Assembly (NCBI RefSeq): GCF_020037125.1
Contig: NZ_JAIQDG010000035.1
Coordinates: 50,574-114,573 of the forward strand
DNA: 64,000 nt
DNA from: Myxococcus sp. RHSTA-1-4
Lineage (GTDB): Bacteria; Myxococcota; Myxococcia; Myxococcales; Myxococcaceae
Direction: 5' to 3'
Shown: positions 1-7,401 of the stretch, in pieces
Numbering within the stretch: the first letter of the stretch is position 1
Layout: every line of letters starts with the position of its first letter
The notes under the pieces: generated by a model
What the model was told of the DNA's origin: nothing
The model's database searches: none
Seen by the model: the letters and a program-made list of their open reading frames with translations, nothing else
Program-made: the position numbers and the translations under genes

Positions 1-1
1 A

Positions 2-97
2 CAGCACGGCCGGGTGCTGCGCCAGCTACCGAAGCCCGGCGTCGAGGACACCACCGCATCCGTGCAGCTGTTCATCGGCCGCGCGATGGAGGGCTGA
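2..97 (+). CDS. C-terminal end of an unidentified protein (partial)
   Basis: An open frame enters from the left edge and ends at the TGA at 95-97, three bases before the ATG of the next gene. Only 31 residues are visible, ending in FIGRAMEG, which is too little to assign a family. The tight spacing suggests it is the upstream member of a transcriptional unit with the two genes that follow. Confidence 0.6.
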   Translation, partial: QHGRVLRQLPKPGVEDTTASVQLFIGRAMEG

Positions 98-100
98 ACC

Positions 101-769
101 ATGGCGGACACCAACGACCTTCCCCAGCTGGAGGCGCTGAGCGCGCCGCTGGGTTCATTGATTTCCGCGGTGGGCCGCGGCGTGGCGCAGGCGCAGCAGG
201 AGCTGGACGAGGCCACGCTGGAGCGGCTGCGCGCCCTCTATGCCTCGGACGAGAGCTTCGCGACGGAGCTTCAGCGCATCGGCTACCGGCCGACCTGGTA
301 CCACATCCCCGAGGCCGAGGCGGAGATCGCCGTGGCGCTCTCCATCACCGCGGAGCTGCAGGGGCAGGGGCGCACGCGCCTGAAGATGTACGGCGCGCCG
401 ATGGACGCCAGCTACACCAACCGCTTCAGCTACAGCCTGTCCGCGCAGTCCCGGCTGAAGTTCCGCGTGGTGCCGGTGCCGCCGTCGCCGCAGGCGGAGG
501 CGCTGGTGGTGGTGCCGGCGGTGGTGGGCCGGACGGTGGCGGACGCGCGGACCCTCTTGCTGGCGCTCGGAGTGCCGCACCGCTTCCCCGATGACGCGAA
601 GGACGGTGACTTCGTCGTGGCTGCTTCCGCGGAGCCTGGAACGGTGCTGCCCGCGGGCGGCGAGCTGTGGCTGAAGGTCCAGTCCTCGACCATGACCCGG
701 ACAGTCGAGCCCGTGCTGACGACGAGCCCCATCACCCGGCAGTCGTCGGGCCTCGAGCCCCTGAAGTGA
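101..769 (+). CDS. PASTA-domain protein of unknown function
   Basis: The protein has 222 residues, with no signal peptide and no membrane segment. Residues about 137-193 look like a single PASTA domain (VVPAVVGRTVADARTLL, then a P-G turn and a final LKV strand). PASTA domains usually bind peptidoglycan or beta-lactams outside the cell on penicillin-binding proteins and Ser/Thr kinases, so a lone copy on a protein without an export signal is odd. The first 120 residues contain an amphipathic segment with GRGVAQAQQELD and match no family I recognise. It starts three bases after the upstream stop, and its own stop falls just before the next gene, so the genes are probably co-transcribed. Confidence 0.7.
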   Translation: MADTNDLPQLEALSAPLGSLISAVGRGVAQAQQELDEATLERLRALYASDESFATELQRIGYRPTWYHIPEAEAEIAVALSITAELQGQGRTRLKMYGAPMDASYTNRFSYSLSAQSRLKFRVVPVPPSPQAEALVVVPAVVGRTVADARTLLLALGVPHRFPDDAKDGDFVVAASAEPGTVLPAGGELWLKVQSSTMTRTVEPVLTTSPITRQSSGLEPLK

Positions 770-791
770 AGTGGGAGAGGCCGAGAGCCCG

Positions 792-1211
792 ATGAGCGAG
801 GCCATGGACCTGGACGCGCTGCTGGTGGACCTGCGCGAGGCGCTCGCGCGGGTCCATGCGCGGCTGGGCAACGGACCGCTGCGGCTGGGCCCGGTGGAGC
901 TGGTGCTGCGCGGCCAGGTGTCCGCGGGCCCGGAGGGCTTCACCTTCGTCCCCGGCGGCACCAACGAGGTGAGCGCGTTCTTCCTCAAAGAGGAGCCGAA
1001 GGGCGTACCGCCCGTCACGCCCATGCTGCTCGGGCTCACGCGGGCCGCCGCCACCCGGCGGGCACGGTCCTCGGGCGCGGCGCTGGAGGTGACTGAGGTG
1101 CCGTGCCTTTCACCGGAGCAGGCCGGGCGGGTCTGCTGGCAACGCCCGGCTCCGGGCGAGCCCCTGGTGGACGGCCGCATCGCCGTGGGACTGAACAGTA
1201 CGAGGGGCTGA
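792..1211 (+). CDS. Small protein with a trypco2-like N-terminus (tentative)
   Basis: I chose the ATG at 792 because GGGAGAGG lies about 11 bases upstream; an in-frame GTG at 771 would add seven residues. The protein has 139 residues. The first 60 follow a helix then strand-rich order (LDALLVDLREAL, then PLRLGPVELVLRGQVS) that resembles the trypco2 domain, which is clearly present in the gene at 55742. The match is topological and I would not rely on it without a profile search. The rest carries no recognisable motif. It probably shares a transcript with the PASTA protein upstream. Confidence 0.55.
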   Translation: MSEAMDLDALLVDLREALARVHARLGNGPLRLGPVELVLRGQVSAGPEGFTFVPGGTNEVSAFFLKEEPKGVPPVTPMLLGLTRAAATRRARSSGAALEVTEVPCLSPEQAGRVCWQRPAPGEPLVDGRIAVGLNSTRG

Positions 1212-1290
1212 CGTCCCGGGTGGGTCGCAATCGGAAGAGGGGCGCGCCGTAGAGTGCGCTGCCGGCCTGCCTCTTCCGAAAGGACGCCCC

Positions 1291-2181
1291 GTGAAGCGCC
1301 TCCCGCGCCTTGCCCCCCTGCTGATGGTGGGCACACTGCTCGCCTGTGCTTCCACTCCGAGCCCGAAGCCCGCGGAGGCCGCGGCGCGGAGCGAGGAGGC
1401 CCCGCCCGACCTCCTCGGCGCGAACGAGCCGAAGGCGCGGCTGATGATGCTGGGGACGTTCCACTTCAAGGACGCCGGGAAGGACAGGTACAGGCCCGAG
1501 CACGCGGTGGACGTGCTCTCTCCGGAGCGGCAGCGGGAAGTCGAGGCGCTGGTGGACGCGCTCGCGAAGTTCCAGCCGACGCGCATCGCCGTGGAGATGA
1601 AGGCCCACAAGCAGGCCGTGCTGGACGCGCGGTACCAGGACTACGTGGCGGGCCGCGCGGAGCTGACGGCGAACGAGATTGACCAGGTCGGCTTCCGGCT
1701 GGCGAAGAAGCTGGGCCACGCGAAGGTCTACGCCATCGACGCGGACCCGCACCCGATGTTCTTCCCGTTGTTCGACAATGTGGACGAGAAGCAGGTGGCG
1801 TCGCTCGATGCGCGGTGGCAGGAGCGCTTCAAGAGCCTCTACGCGCATTACGACGCGCTGAAGACGCGCCAGTCCTTGATGGAGCATCTGCGATACATGA
1901 ACTCGCCGGAGCTGCGCCGGCAGGGACACGGCTCGTACTCCATCGGCCTGTTCAAGGTGGACGGTGAGGACGGCTACCTCGGCGCGGACCTGCGCGCGGC
2001 CTGGTACGACCGCAACCTGCGCATCTTCCGCAACCTCCAGCGCCTCACGTCCTCACCGGAGGAGCGCATCCTGCTCATCATCGGCGCGGGCCACCTGCCC
2101 ATCCTCCACTTCGTCGCGGGCACCTCGCCCGAGTACGAAGTGGTGGACGTGCGGGACTACCTGCGCGGAGATGCACACTGA
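1291..2181 (+). CDS. DUF5694-type (TraB-like) lipoprotein
   Basis: The GTG at 1291 is preceded by AAGGA at a good distance. The 296-residue product begins with a lipoprotein signal and a lipobox at residues 16-19 (LLAC, acylated Cys19), so it should be anchored in the envelope. The mature part opens with a MLGTFHFKDAG strand, has an acidic/His cluster (IDADPHPMF) and ends with an IIGAGHLP motif. That pattern is typical of DUF5694 proteins, relatives of the TraB/GumN fold thought to be metal-dependent hydrolases; the biochemical role is unknown. It is the last rightward gene before a convergent oxidoreductase, with only ten bases between the stops. Confidence 0.75.
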   Translation: MKRLPRLAPLLMVGTLLACASTPSPKPAEAAARSEEAPPDLLGANEPKARLMMLGTFHFKDAGKDRYRPEHAVDVLSPERQREVEALVDALAKFQPTRIAVEMKAHKQAVLDARYQDYVAGRAELTANEIDQVGFRLAKKLGHAKVYAIDADPHPMFFPLFDNVDEKQVASLDARWQERFKSLYAHYDALKTRQSLMEHLRYMNSPELRRQGHGSYSIGLFKVDGEDGYLGADLRAAWYDRNLRIFRNLQRLTSSPEERILLIIGAGHLPILHFVAGTSPEYEVVDVRDYLRGDAH

Positions 2182-2191
2182 GCGGCGCGGC

Positions 2192-3181
2192 TCACTCCCA
2201 CCGCACCACCAGCTTGCCCACGGAGTCATTGCGCGCCATGCGCTCCAGCGCCGGGCGTATCTCCGCCATGGGCACCACCGCGTCCACCACGGGCGGCAGC
2301 GCGCCCGAGCGGAACAGCGGCAGCAGGTGCCGCTCCGCGCTCTGCGACAGCGCAATCTTCTCCTCCAGCGGCCGGCTGCGCAGCACGGTGCCGGTGACGC
2401 GCAGCCGTTTGACGAGCACCGTCCCCAAGTTCAGCTCCGTGCTGTTGCCCGCCACCAGCCCCACCAGCATCACCCGCCCCCGGGGCGCCACCGCGTCCAG
2501 CGTCTCCGGCAGGTAGTCCCCACCCACCAGGTCCAGGCACAGGTCCGCGCCCCGGCCGCCCGTCTCCGCCTTCACCGCGTCCGCGAACCGCGGCGGATAC
2601 GACTCACACAGCACCGTGCGCGCCACGCCCCACTCGGAGGCCCGCGCCAGCTTGGCCGCGCTGCGCCCCGTGCCCACCACGCGCGCTCCCGACGCCTTGC
2701 ACAGCAGCGCCGCCGCCGAGCCCACGCCGCTGGCCACCGCGTGGATGAGCACCGTCTCTCCCGGTCGCAGCTCGCCCTGGAGCACCAGCGCGTCGTACGC
2801 GGTGAGGTAGGCCTCCGGCAGCGCCGCCGCGTCCGCGAAGTCCATTCCCTCCGGCATGGGCAGCGCCTCGCGCTCGTGCGTGATGAGCGACTCCGCCCAC
2901 GCGCCGCCGCCCACCAGCCCCATCACCCTATCTCCCACCCTGAAGCGCCGGGTGCGGGGGCCCACCGCCACCACCTCGCCCGCATACTCCAGGCCCGGCA
3001 CGTCGGGCGGCACGTCCGGCGGGGCGGGGTAGAAGCCCCGAATCTGCAGGAGGTCCGCGCGATTCAGCGCGGAGGCGCGGACCCGCACGCGAATCTCGCC
3101 GGGACCCGGCGCGGGCTCGGGCCGTTCCTCCAGGGCAAGCACTTCGGGACCACCGGGCTCGGTGATGCGCAGGACCTTCAT
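2192..3181 (-). CDS. NAD(P)H:quinone oxidoreductase, zinc-independent MDR family
   Basis: This 329-residue protein has the full medium-chain reductase layout. It has an N-terminal GroES-like barrel with ALNRADLLQIRGFYP and PGLEYAGEV, then a Rossmann domain with the variant nucleotide loop ASGVGSAAA near residue 150. The catalytic zinc ligands of alcohol dehydrogenases are absent, which places it with quinone oxidoreductases (QorA/zeta-crystallin/PIG3-like). These reduce quinones or enones with NAD(P)H in the cytosol. It stands alone on the minus strand, between a convergent lipoprotein gene and the divergent yacG. Confidence 0.85.
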   Translation of the reverse strand: MKVLRITEPGGPEVLALEERPEPAPGPGEIRVRVRASALNRADLLQIRGFYPAPPDVPPDVPGLEYAGEVVAVGPRTRRFRVGDRVMGLVGGGAWAESLITHEREALPMPEGMDFADAAALPEAYLTAYDALVLQGELRPGETVLIHAVASGVGSAAALLCKASGARVVGTGRSAAKLARASEWGVARTVLCESYPPRFADAVKAETGGRGADLCLDLVGGDYLPETLDAVAPRGRVMLVGLVAGNSTELNLGTVLVKRLRVTGTVLRSRPLEEKIALSQSAERHLLPLFRSGALPPVVDAVVPMAEIRPALERMARNDSVGKLVVRWE

Positions 3182-3263
3182 GGCTCAAGACCTCCCTGGA
3201 AAGGGCGGTCACGAAACATCCTGGCCCGCGAGAGCGTCAACGCTTATCTAGACACCGTCCATC

Positions 3264-3473
3264 ATGAGCACCGTGAAGTGTCCCATCTGCCAGAAGCCCG
3301 TTCCCCCGCGAGGGGAGAACGCCTCCTTTCCCTTCTGCTCCCGGCGCTGCCGCGCCGTGGACCTCGGCCGCTGGCTGGGCGAGGAGTACCGCGTGCCCGA
3401 GCGGCAGATGGATGAGCGGGAGGACGAGCTGCCCCCCTCCAGCCACCCCGACCGGCAGGGCGGAGACGCGTGA
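3264..3473 (+). CDS. yacG: DNA gyrase inhibitor YacG (DUF329 zinc protein)
   Basis: The 69-residue protein carries four cysteines in the YacG pattern: C6-x2-C9, then C25-x3-C29, followed by CRAVDLGRWL. The family binds one zinc and in E. coli interacts with and inhibits DNA gyrase. Length and motif agree with the family. The acidic tail after residue 45 is variable in homologues. Its stop overlaps the GTG start of the next gene by four bases, so translation of the two is probably coupled. Confidence 0.88.
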   Translation: MSTVKCPICQKPVPPRGENASFPFCSRRCRAVDLGRWLGEEYRVPERQMDEREDELPPSSHPDRQGGDA

Positions 3474-4201
3474 GCGGCTTCGTCGACCTGCACTGTCACC
3501 TGCTCCCCGGAGTGGATGACGGCGCCCGCACCCTGGACGACGCGCTGGAGATGGCGCGCGCCCTGGTGGACCTGGGCTTCTCCACCGTCGCCCCCAGCCC
3601 CCATGCCCGTCCCGAATACGCCCCCGTGGACGTCGTGGACACGCGCCGCGCCGAGCTCTCCGCCGCCCTGGAGCGTGAGCACATCCCCCTGTCGCTGGGC
3701 CGCAACGCGGAGAACGTGCTGGACGACGCCTTCCTGCGCAGCCTGGGCACGCCCGCGGCGCGCACGCTGGGGCCGGGCCGCTACGTCCTGGTGGAGCTGC
3801 CCTACACCGCCCCCGTCCCGGCCCTGCCGGACATCCTCTTCCGAATCCGCACCAAGGGCATCATCCCCCTGCTGGCCCACCCCGAGCGCTGCCTGGAGTT
3901 CGAGCGCAAGGGCCGCGCCGCGGAGGCGGTGCGGGCCGGCGCGCTGCTGCAATTGGACGTGGGGGCTCTCACCGGCCGCTACGGCGCCATGGCGAAGAAG
4001 CTGGCCCGTGCCTTCCTGGACGATGGCCTCTACGCGGTGGCCGCCACGGACCTGCACGCCCCGGTGGGCGCACGGGACTGGGTGGGCCGTGCGTTGAGTG
4101 AGCTACGAAGCAGGGGAGGGGAGCAGGCATTCGCCCGTCTCATGCGAGACAACCCCTCCAGGCTGCTGGCCGGTGAACCGCTGGAGTCTGACCCGGACTG
4201 A
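3470..4201 (+). CDS. CpsB/YwqE-type PHP-family tyrosine-protein phosphatase
   Basis: The 243-residue protein has the metal-binding signatures of the PHP fold: DLHCHLLPGVDDG at the N-terminus, PHARPEY near residue 45, LAHPERC near 140 and ATDLHAP near 190. CpsB/CapC-type enzymes use three metals to remove phosphate from bacterial tyrosine kinases that control exopolysaccharide export. A GTG start overlaps yacG by four bases. No tyrosine kinase or polysaccharide gene is adjacent, so its partner must lie elsewhere. The metal-ligand motifs look intact, so it should be active. Confidence 0.82.
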   Translation: MSGFVDLHCHLLPGVDDGARTLDDALEMARALVDLGFSTVAPSPHARPEYAPVDVVDTRRAELSAALEREHIPLSLGRNAENVLDDAFLRSLGTPAARTLGPGRYVLVELPYTAPVPALPDILFRIRTKGIIPLLAHPERCLEFERKGRAAEAVRAGALLQLDVGALTGRYGAMAKKLARAFLDDGLYAVAATDLHAPVGARDWVGRALSELRSRGGEQAFARLMRDNPSRLLAGEPLESDPD

Positions 4202-4218
4202 CGGTATACCCGGCCGCC

Positions 4219-5283
4219 GTGAAACGCGCCGTCAAGCTGCTGGCCAGTCTGCTGGTCACGTTCCTGTTCATGTGGTGGGCCTTCCGGGACACGGACTGGG
4301 CCACCCAGGTCGCCAGCCTCAAGGCGGCCAACTACGCGTGGCTGGTGCCGTACTTCGGCATCCTGATGGCCATCCACGTCTTCCGCACCCTGCGCTGGGG
4401 CGCGCTGCTGTCCGGCCTGGAGCGGGTGCCCTTCCGCAAGCTCAACGAGGCCTCCGGCATCGGCTTCATGATGCTGCTGGTGCTGCCCTTCCGCCTGGGC
4501 GAGTTCGCCCGGCCCTTCCTCATCGCCCAGCGCAGTTCCATCCGCCGCAGCGCGGCCATGACGTCCGTGGTGCTGGAGCGCATCGTCGACGGCCTCTTCG
4601 TCGCGGCGATGATGCGGGTGCTGCTCTTCTTCGTCCCCACCGACACGCCTGAAATCCGCTACGTGAAGTGGGGCTCCTGGGTGCTGTTCGGCGTGTTCGG
4701 CGGCGGGCTGATGTTCCTGCTCTTCGGCCTCTGGCAGCAGGAGCGCACCGTGCGGCTGGTGCGCGCCACCGTGGGCCGCTTCGCCCCCGGCCTGGCCCAC
4801 AAGGTCGCCGACATCGTGGACACCTTCGTCGGGGCCATGCGGCAGCTCCCCAACGGCCGGCAGGTGGCGCTCTTCTTCCTCTACACGGCGCTGTACTGGG
4901 GCATGAACGGGGCCGGCATGGCCCTGCTCGGCAATGCCTTCGACTGCTCGGGCGCGGCGGCGGGCTCCACCTGCCAGCCCATGACGCTGTCGCTCTTCCA
5001 GGCCTACGTCGTCCTCGGCGTGCTGGTGGTGGGGGTGATGATTCCCGCCGCGCCGGGAATGATGGGGACCTTCCAGGCCGCCACCAAGGTGGGGCTCAGC
5101 CTCTTCCTGCCGGCCTCGGTGGTGAACGCCAGCGGGCTGGCCTACGCCAACGTCATGTGGCTGTCCCAGACGGTGCAGCAGGTGGCCGTCGGCCTCATCC
5201 TGCTCTCCATCGGCCACATGTCCTTCCGGGACATCGCCGGCAAGCTCGACAAGGAAGGCGAGGCCCCGGCGACCTCCGCCTGA
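4219..5283 (+). CDS. Flippase-like integral membrane protein (LPG synthase TM domain, UPF0104)
   Basis: The product has 354 residues and several hydrophobic segments, starting at residue 6. It contains the family motif FRLGEFARPFL near residue 95 and a second conserved patch IPAAPGMMGTFQ in the C-terminal half. These mark the lysylphosphatidylglycerol-synthase transmembrane family (UPF0104), thought to move lipid-linked substrates across the inner membrane. The catalytic synthase domain is absent, as in stand-alone members. The GTG at 4219 lies 17 bases after the phosphatase stop, suggesting an operon with it. Confidence 0.8.
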   Translation: MKRAVKLLASLLVTFLFMWWAFRDTDWATQVASLKAANYAWLVPYFGILMAIHVFRTLRWGALLSGLERVPFRKLNEASGIGFMMLLVLPFRLGEFARPFLIAQRSSIRRSAAMTSVVLERIVDGLFVAAMMRVLLFFVPTDTPEIRYVKWGSWVLFGVFGGGLMFLLFGLWQQERTVRLVRATVGRFAPGLAHKVADIVDTFVGAMRQLPNGRQVALFFLYTALYWGMNGAGMALLGNAFDCSGAAAGSTCQPMTLSLFQAYVVLGVLVVGVMIPAAPGMMGTFQAATKVGLSLFLPASVVNASGLAYANVMWLSQTVQQVAVGLILLSIGHMSFRDIAGKLDKEGEAPATSA

Positions 5284-5318
5284 GCCGCGCCGCGCGAGCC
5301 TCCACCCCGGAAATGGAA

Positions 5319-5350
5319 CGGGGCCGCGGCGAGCAACGCGCGCGGCCCCG
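5319..5350. terminator. GC-rich hairpin between convergent genes
   Basis: Two perfect ten-base arms (5319-5328 and 5341-5350) flank a 12-base loop between the stops of the flippase-like gene and the convergent lipoprotein gene. No T-run follows on either strand, so intrinsic termination is likely but not certain; it could serve both directions. Confidence 0.5.
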
Positions 5351-5372
5351 GAGTGCGAAGCGGCGGGGAGGA

Positions 5373-5843
5373 CTACGGAGCCGGCGTGGTGGCCTGCTCG
5401 GACTTCCCGGCCGGCTCCTCCTGGCCCGTCACCATGTCCTTCACCTTCTTCACGGCGGCGGACGGGTCGATGTTGCCCTTGTAGGTGCCGAACGGGGTGT
5501 CGATTTCCTGCTGGCGCTTCTCCGAGGAGACGTAGCCCTCCGGAGCGCAGAGCGCCTTCGACGTGTCGCGCACGGAGACGACGGGCGTGTCGATGGACGT
5601 GTTGTCCTCGGAGGTGGCCTTGGCGACCAGCTTGTCCTCACGCATGAGCACGCAGCGGTCCTCGCCGTAGTACCAGGCGGTGGACTTGTCCGGGAACTCC
5701 TGCGCGCGAGACGGACCGCTGCCCATGGCCTCCACGACCTGCTGGGACGACATGCCGGGGTAGAGCTTGTCGAAGCCACCCGAGGTCGCACAGCCGGCGG
5801 CGGCGAAGGCCAGGGCGGCGGCGGTCAGCAAGGAAGTGCGCAT
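5373..5843 (-). CDS. Small outer-membrane lipoprotein, BamE/SmpA-like N-terminal part
   Basis: The protein has 156 residues and a lipoprotein signal ending in AAGC. The mature N-terminus, FDKLYPGMSSQQVVEAMGSGP, has the helix-turn arrangement of BamE/SmpA-like folds (a turn, then a helix leading to a G-x-P). This is followed by a short strand pair with YYGEDRCVLMREDKLV. The rest is charged and low in complexity. BamE assists outer-membrane protein assembly, but the resemblance here is limited to about 50 residues. It lies upstream of a hairpin and is probably a monocistronic gene. Confidence 0.7.
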   Translation of the reverse strand: MRTSLLTAAALAFAAAGCATSGGFDKLYPGMSSQQVVEAMGSGPSRAQEFPDKSTAWYYGEDRCVLMREDKLVAKATSEDNTSIDTPVVSVRDTSKALCAPEGYVSSEKRQQEIDTPFGTYKGNIDPSAAVKKVKDMVTGQEEPAGKSEQATTPAP

Positions 5844-5897
5844 GAGGTGTGGGAACTCCTGGGAAGGGGGAGTCCCCAGCCTAGCCCGCGACCGAGG

Positions 5898-5921
5898 CCG
5901 GCCTCCAGGGAGGGAGGCCGG
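5898..5921. terminator. Hairpin downstream of the small RHH gene pair
   Basis: Nine-base perfect arms (5898-5906 and 5913-5921) with a six-base loop lie just beyond the leftward stop at 5931 and before the divergently spaced lipoprotein start. Its position suggests transcription termination of the two small genes to the right. Confidence 0.45.
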
Positions 5922-5930
5922 GGGGCGGGC

Positions 5931-6104
5931 TCACAGCTCCTGGTCGAGCCAGCGGATGATGGCCTCGCGGATGGAGGCGGGCCGCTCGGAGGCCAGGCGG
6001 GTGCGCGGGGTGCGCACGGAATCCGAGTCACGGACCAGCACGGTGGGTACAGGCTCGCGGGTGCGCGACGTGGAGGTGCGGGGCGCGAGGGCAACGGCGC
6101 TCAC
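5931..6104 (-). CDS. 57-residue protein coupled to the RHH gene
   Basis: A short open frame starts with GTG at 6104, overlapping the stop of the upstream ribbon-helix-helix gene by four bases (GTGA), and ends at TGA 5931-5933. The protein is basic in the middle (repeated Arg-Thr) and ends in an amphipathic helix with IREAIIRWLDQEL. The four-base overlap and the use of GC-ending codons support real translation. No family is recognised. It may act together with the RHH protein, for example as its partner or as a second DNA-contacting subunit. Confidence 0.55.
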   Translation of the reverse strand: MSAVALAPRTSTSRTREPVPTVLVRDSDSVRTPRTRLASERPASIREAIIRWLDQEL

Positions 6105-6358
6105 GACTGGCCCTCCGGCTTCGCCGTGGCGCGGCCGTACTTGCCGAGCAGGTCGTCCACCGCCTCGCGGAGGTACTCGCTCTGGTGGATGCGGGTGCGC
6201 CGGGCCAGCTCGCGCAGCTTCTGGACCTGCTCCTCCGGCACCAGGACGTGGGTGGAGACGATGTCGGCCTCGGGGCCGCGCGCGTCGACAGGCGCCTCAG
6301 AGGCCACCGGTGACGATGGAGCCTCGGGGCTCAGGGGGCTGGCGCTTCCATCCTGCAT
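6101..6358 (-). CDS. Ribbon-helix-helix DNA-binding protein
   Basis: The 85-residue protein has a disordered Pro/Ser-rich start, then residues about 35-75 form a ribbon-helix-helix unit. A strand, THVLVPEEQVQKL, is followed by two helices around RTRIHQSEYLREAVDDLL. Such proteins bind DNA as dimers and often repress their own operon; many are antitoxins. A strong ribosome site (GGAGG) precedes the ATG. It is the first gene of a two-gene unit, with its stop overlapping the next start by four bases. Confidence 0.72.
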   Translation of the reverse strand: MQDGSASPLSPEAPSSPVASEAPVDARGPEADIVSTHVLVPEEQVQKLRELARRTRIHQSEYLREAVDDLLGKYGRATAKPEGQS

Positions 6359-6514
6359 CGGACTTCCTCCGGGCGTGACTGCTACAGGCCGCTACCGACC
6401 TGTCCCCGGCATTAGGCGGGCGGTCAGGCGCTCCGTCAAAAAAAGCGTCGGGAGGCGGACGGAGGCACGGGCCCGTCCCGGGCGTTGACGGAAGAGGGCT
6501 CTGCTGGTACCTGG

Positions 6515-6640
6515 GCCCTCGCCTTAGGGGAGTAGTTCACGCCAGCGCCGCTGGCGTCGGGACGCTCGACATACTGGCTGGCGACAGCCCGGGCCCCCAC
6601 CCCGCCTCGCGCGGGACGAACGAGACCTTCGGACAGGGAT
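6515..6640 (+). promoter_or_regulatory. yybP-ykoY manganese riboswitch
   Basis: All three landmark segments of this Mn2+ aptamer occur in order: AGGGGAGTAG at 6526-6535, GACATACTGG at 6568-6577, and GAGACCTTCG at 6622-6631. GC-rich pairing segments lie between them (for example 6537-6557). The aptamer ends about 95 bases before the start of a UPF0016 exporter, a known target class of this riboswitch. Manganese binding should therefore raise expression of the exporter. The mechanism here, terminator or ribosome-site release, cannot be read with certainty. Confidence 0.88.
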
Positions 6641-6732
6641 GCGTTGCTTCTTCCTTGGCCGAGGTCCGTCGTGCGCGCTCTCCCTGGCGCTCCCACGAGT
6701 CCACCTCGGCCATTCATGAGCGAGGGGTAGTG

Positions 6733-7305
6733 ATGTTCGAAGCGATGGTGGGTTCCTTCGTGCTGGTGGCCGCCAGCGAGATGGGGGACAAGACGCAGCT
6801 GCTCGCGTTCTCCCTGGCCTCGCGGTTCCGCAAGCCCTGGGCCGTGCTGGCCGGCATCTTCGTGGCCACGGTGGCCAACCACGCGCTGGCCTCCAGCCTG
6901 GGAAGCTGGGTGTCCACGCACGTGCCGGCCCGGCTGATGGCGGTGCTGCTGGCGGTGATGTTCATCGGCTTCGGCCTGTGGACGCTCAAGCCGGACACGC
7001 TGGACGAGGACGGAGGCAAGCCGCCTCGCTTCGGCGCCTTCCTCACCACGGTGGTGCTCTTCTTCCTGGCGGAGATGGGAGACAAGACGCAGCTGGCCAC
7101 CATGGCCGTGGCCGCGCGCTACCAGGCGCCGCTGACGGTGACGCTGGGCACCACCGCGGGGATGCTGCTGTCGGACGGACTCGCCGTGTTCCTCGGGGAC
7201 AGGCTCGCCGGCCGCGTGCAGATGAAGTGGGTGCGGTGGGCCGCCGCCAGCCTCTTCTTCCTCTTCGGCGCCGTGTCCCTGTGGACGGCCTTGCGCATGG
7301 GCTGA
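6733..7305 (+). CDS. UPF0016/GDT1-family Mn2+ (Ca2+) exporter
   Basis: The ATG at 6733 is preferred; upstream in-frame codons fall in the riboswitch leader. The product has 190 residues with about six membrane segments in two homologous halves. Each half carries the family signature EMGDKTQ (near residues 16 and 115), whose acidic residues line the cation path in GDT1/TMEM165 and MneA/MntX proteins. Such proteins export manganese across the inner membrane. The manganese riboswitch directly upstream supports this substrate. It stands alone, followed by a divergent-function TonB receptor gene on the same strand. Confidence 0.88.
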   Translation: MFEAMVGSFVLVAASEMGDKTQLLAFSLASRFRKPWAVLAGIFVATVANHALASSLGSWVSTHVPARLMAVLLAVMFIGFGLWTLKPDTLDEDGGKPPRFGAFLTTVVLFFLAEMGDKTQLATMAVAARYQAPLTVTLGTTAGMLLSDGLAVFLGDRLAGRVQMKWVRWAAASLFFLFGAVSLWTALRMG

Positions 7306-7401
7306 TGCGGATGGCCAGGCGGGACACGGGGGCGTGAGAGCGGGCCGGGGAGGCGCCGCCTTCCCTTGGGAGGAACAGCCGTAGGAGACTCCCGGAGCCC
7401 C

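Noticed and set aside
155..1336. Long minus-strand frame across the first genes
   Set aside because: Arg/His/Gln-rich translation typical of the reverse strand of GC-rich genes; plus-strand genes explain the region.
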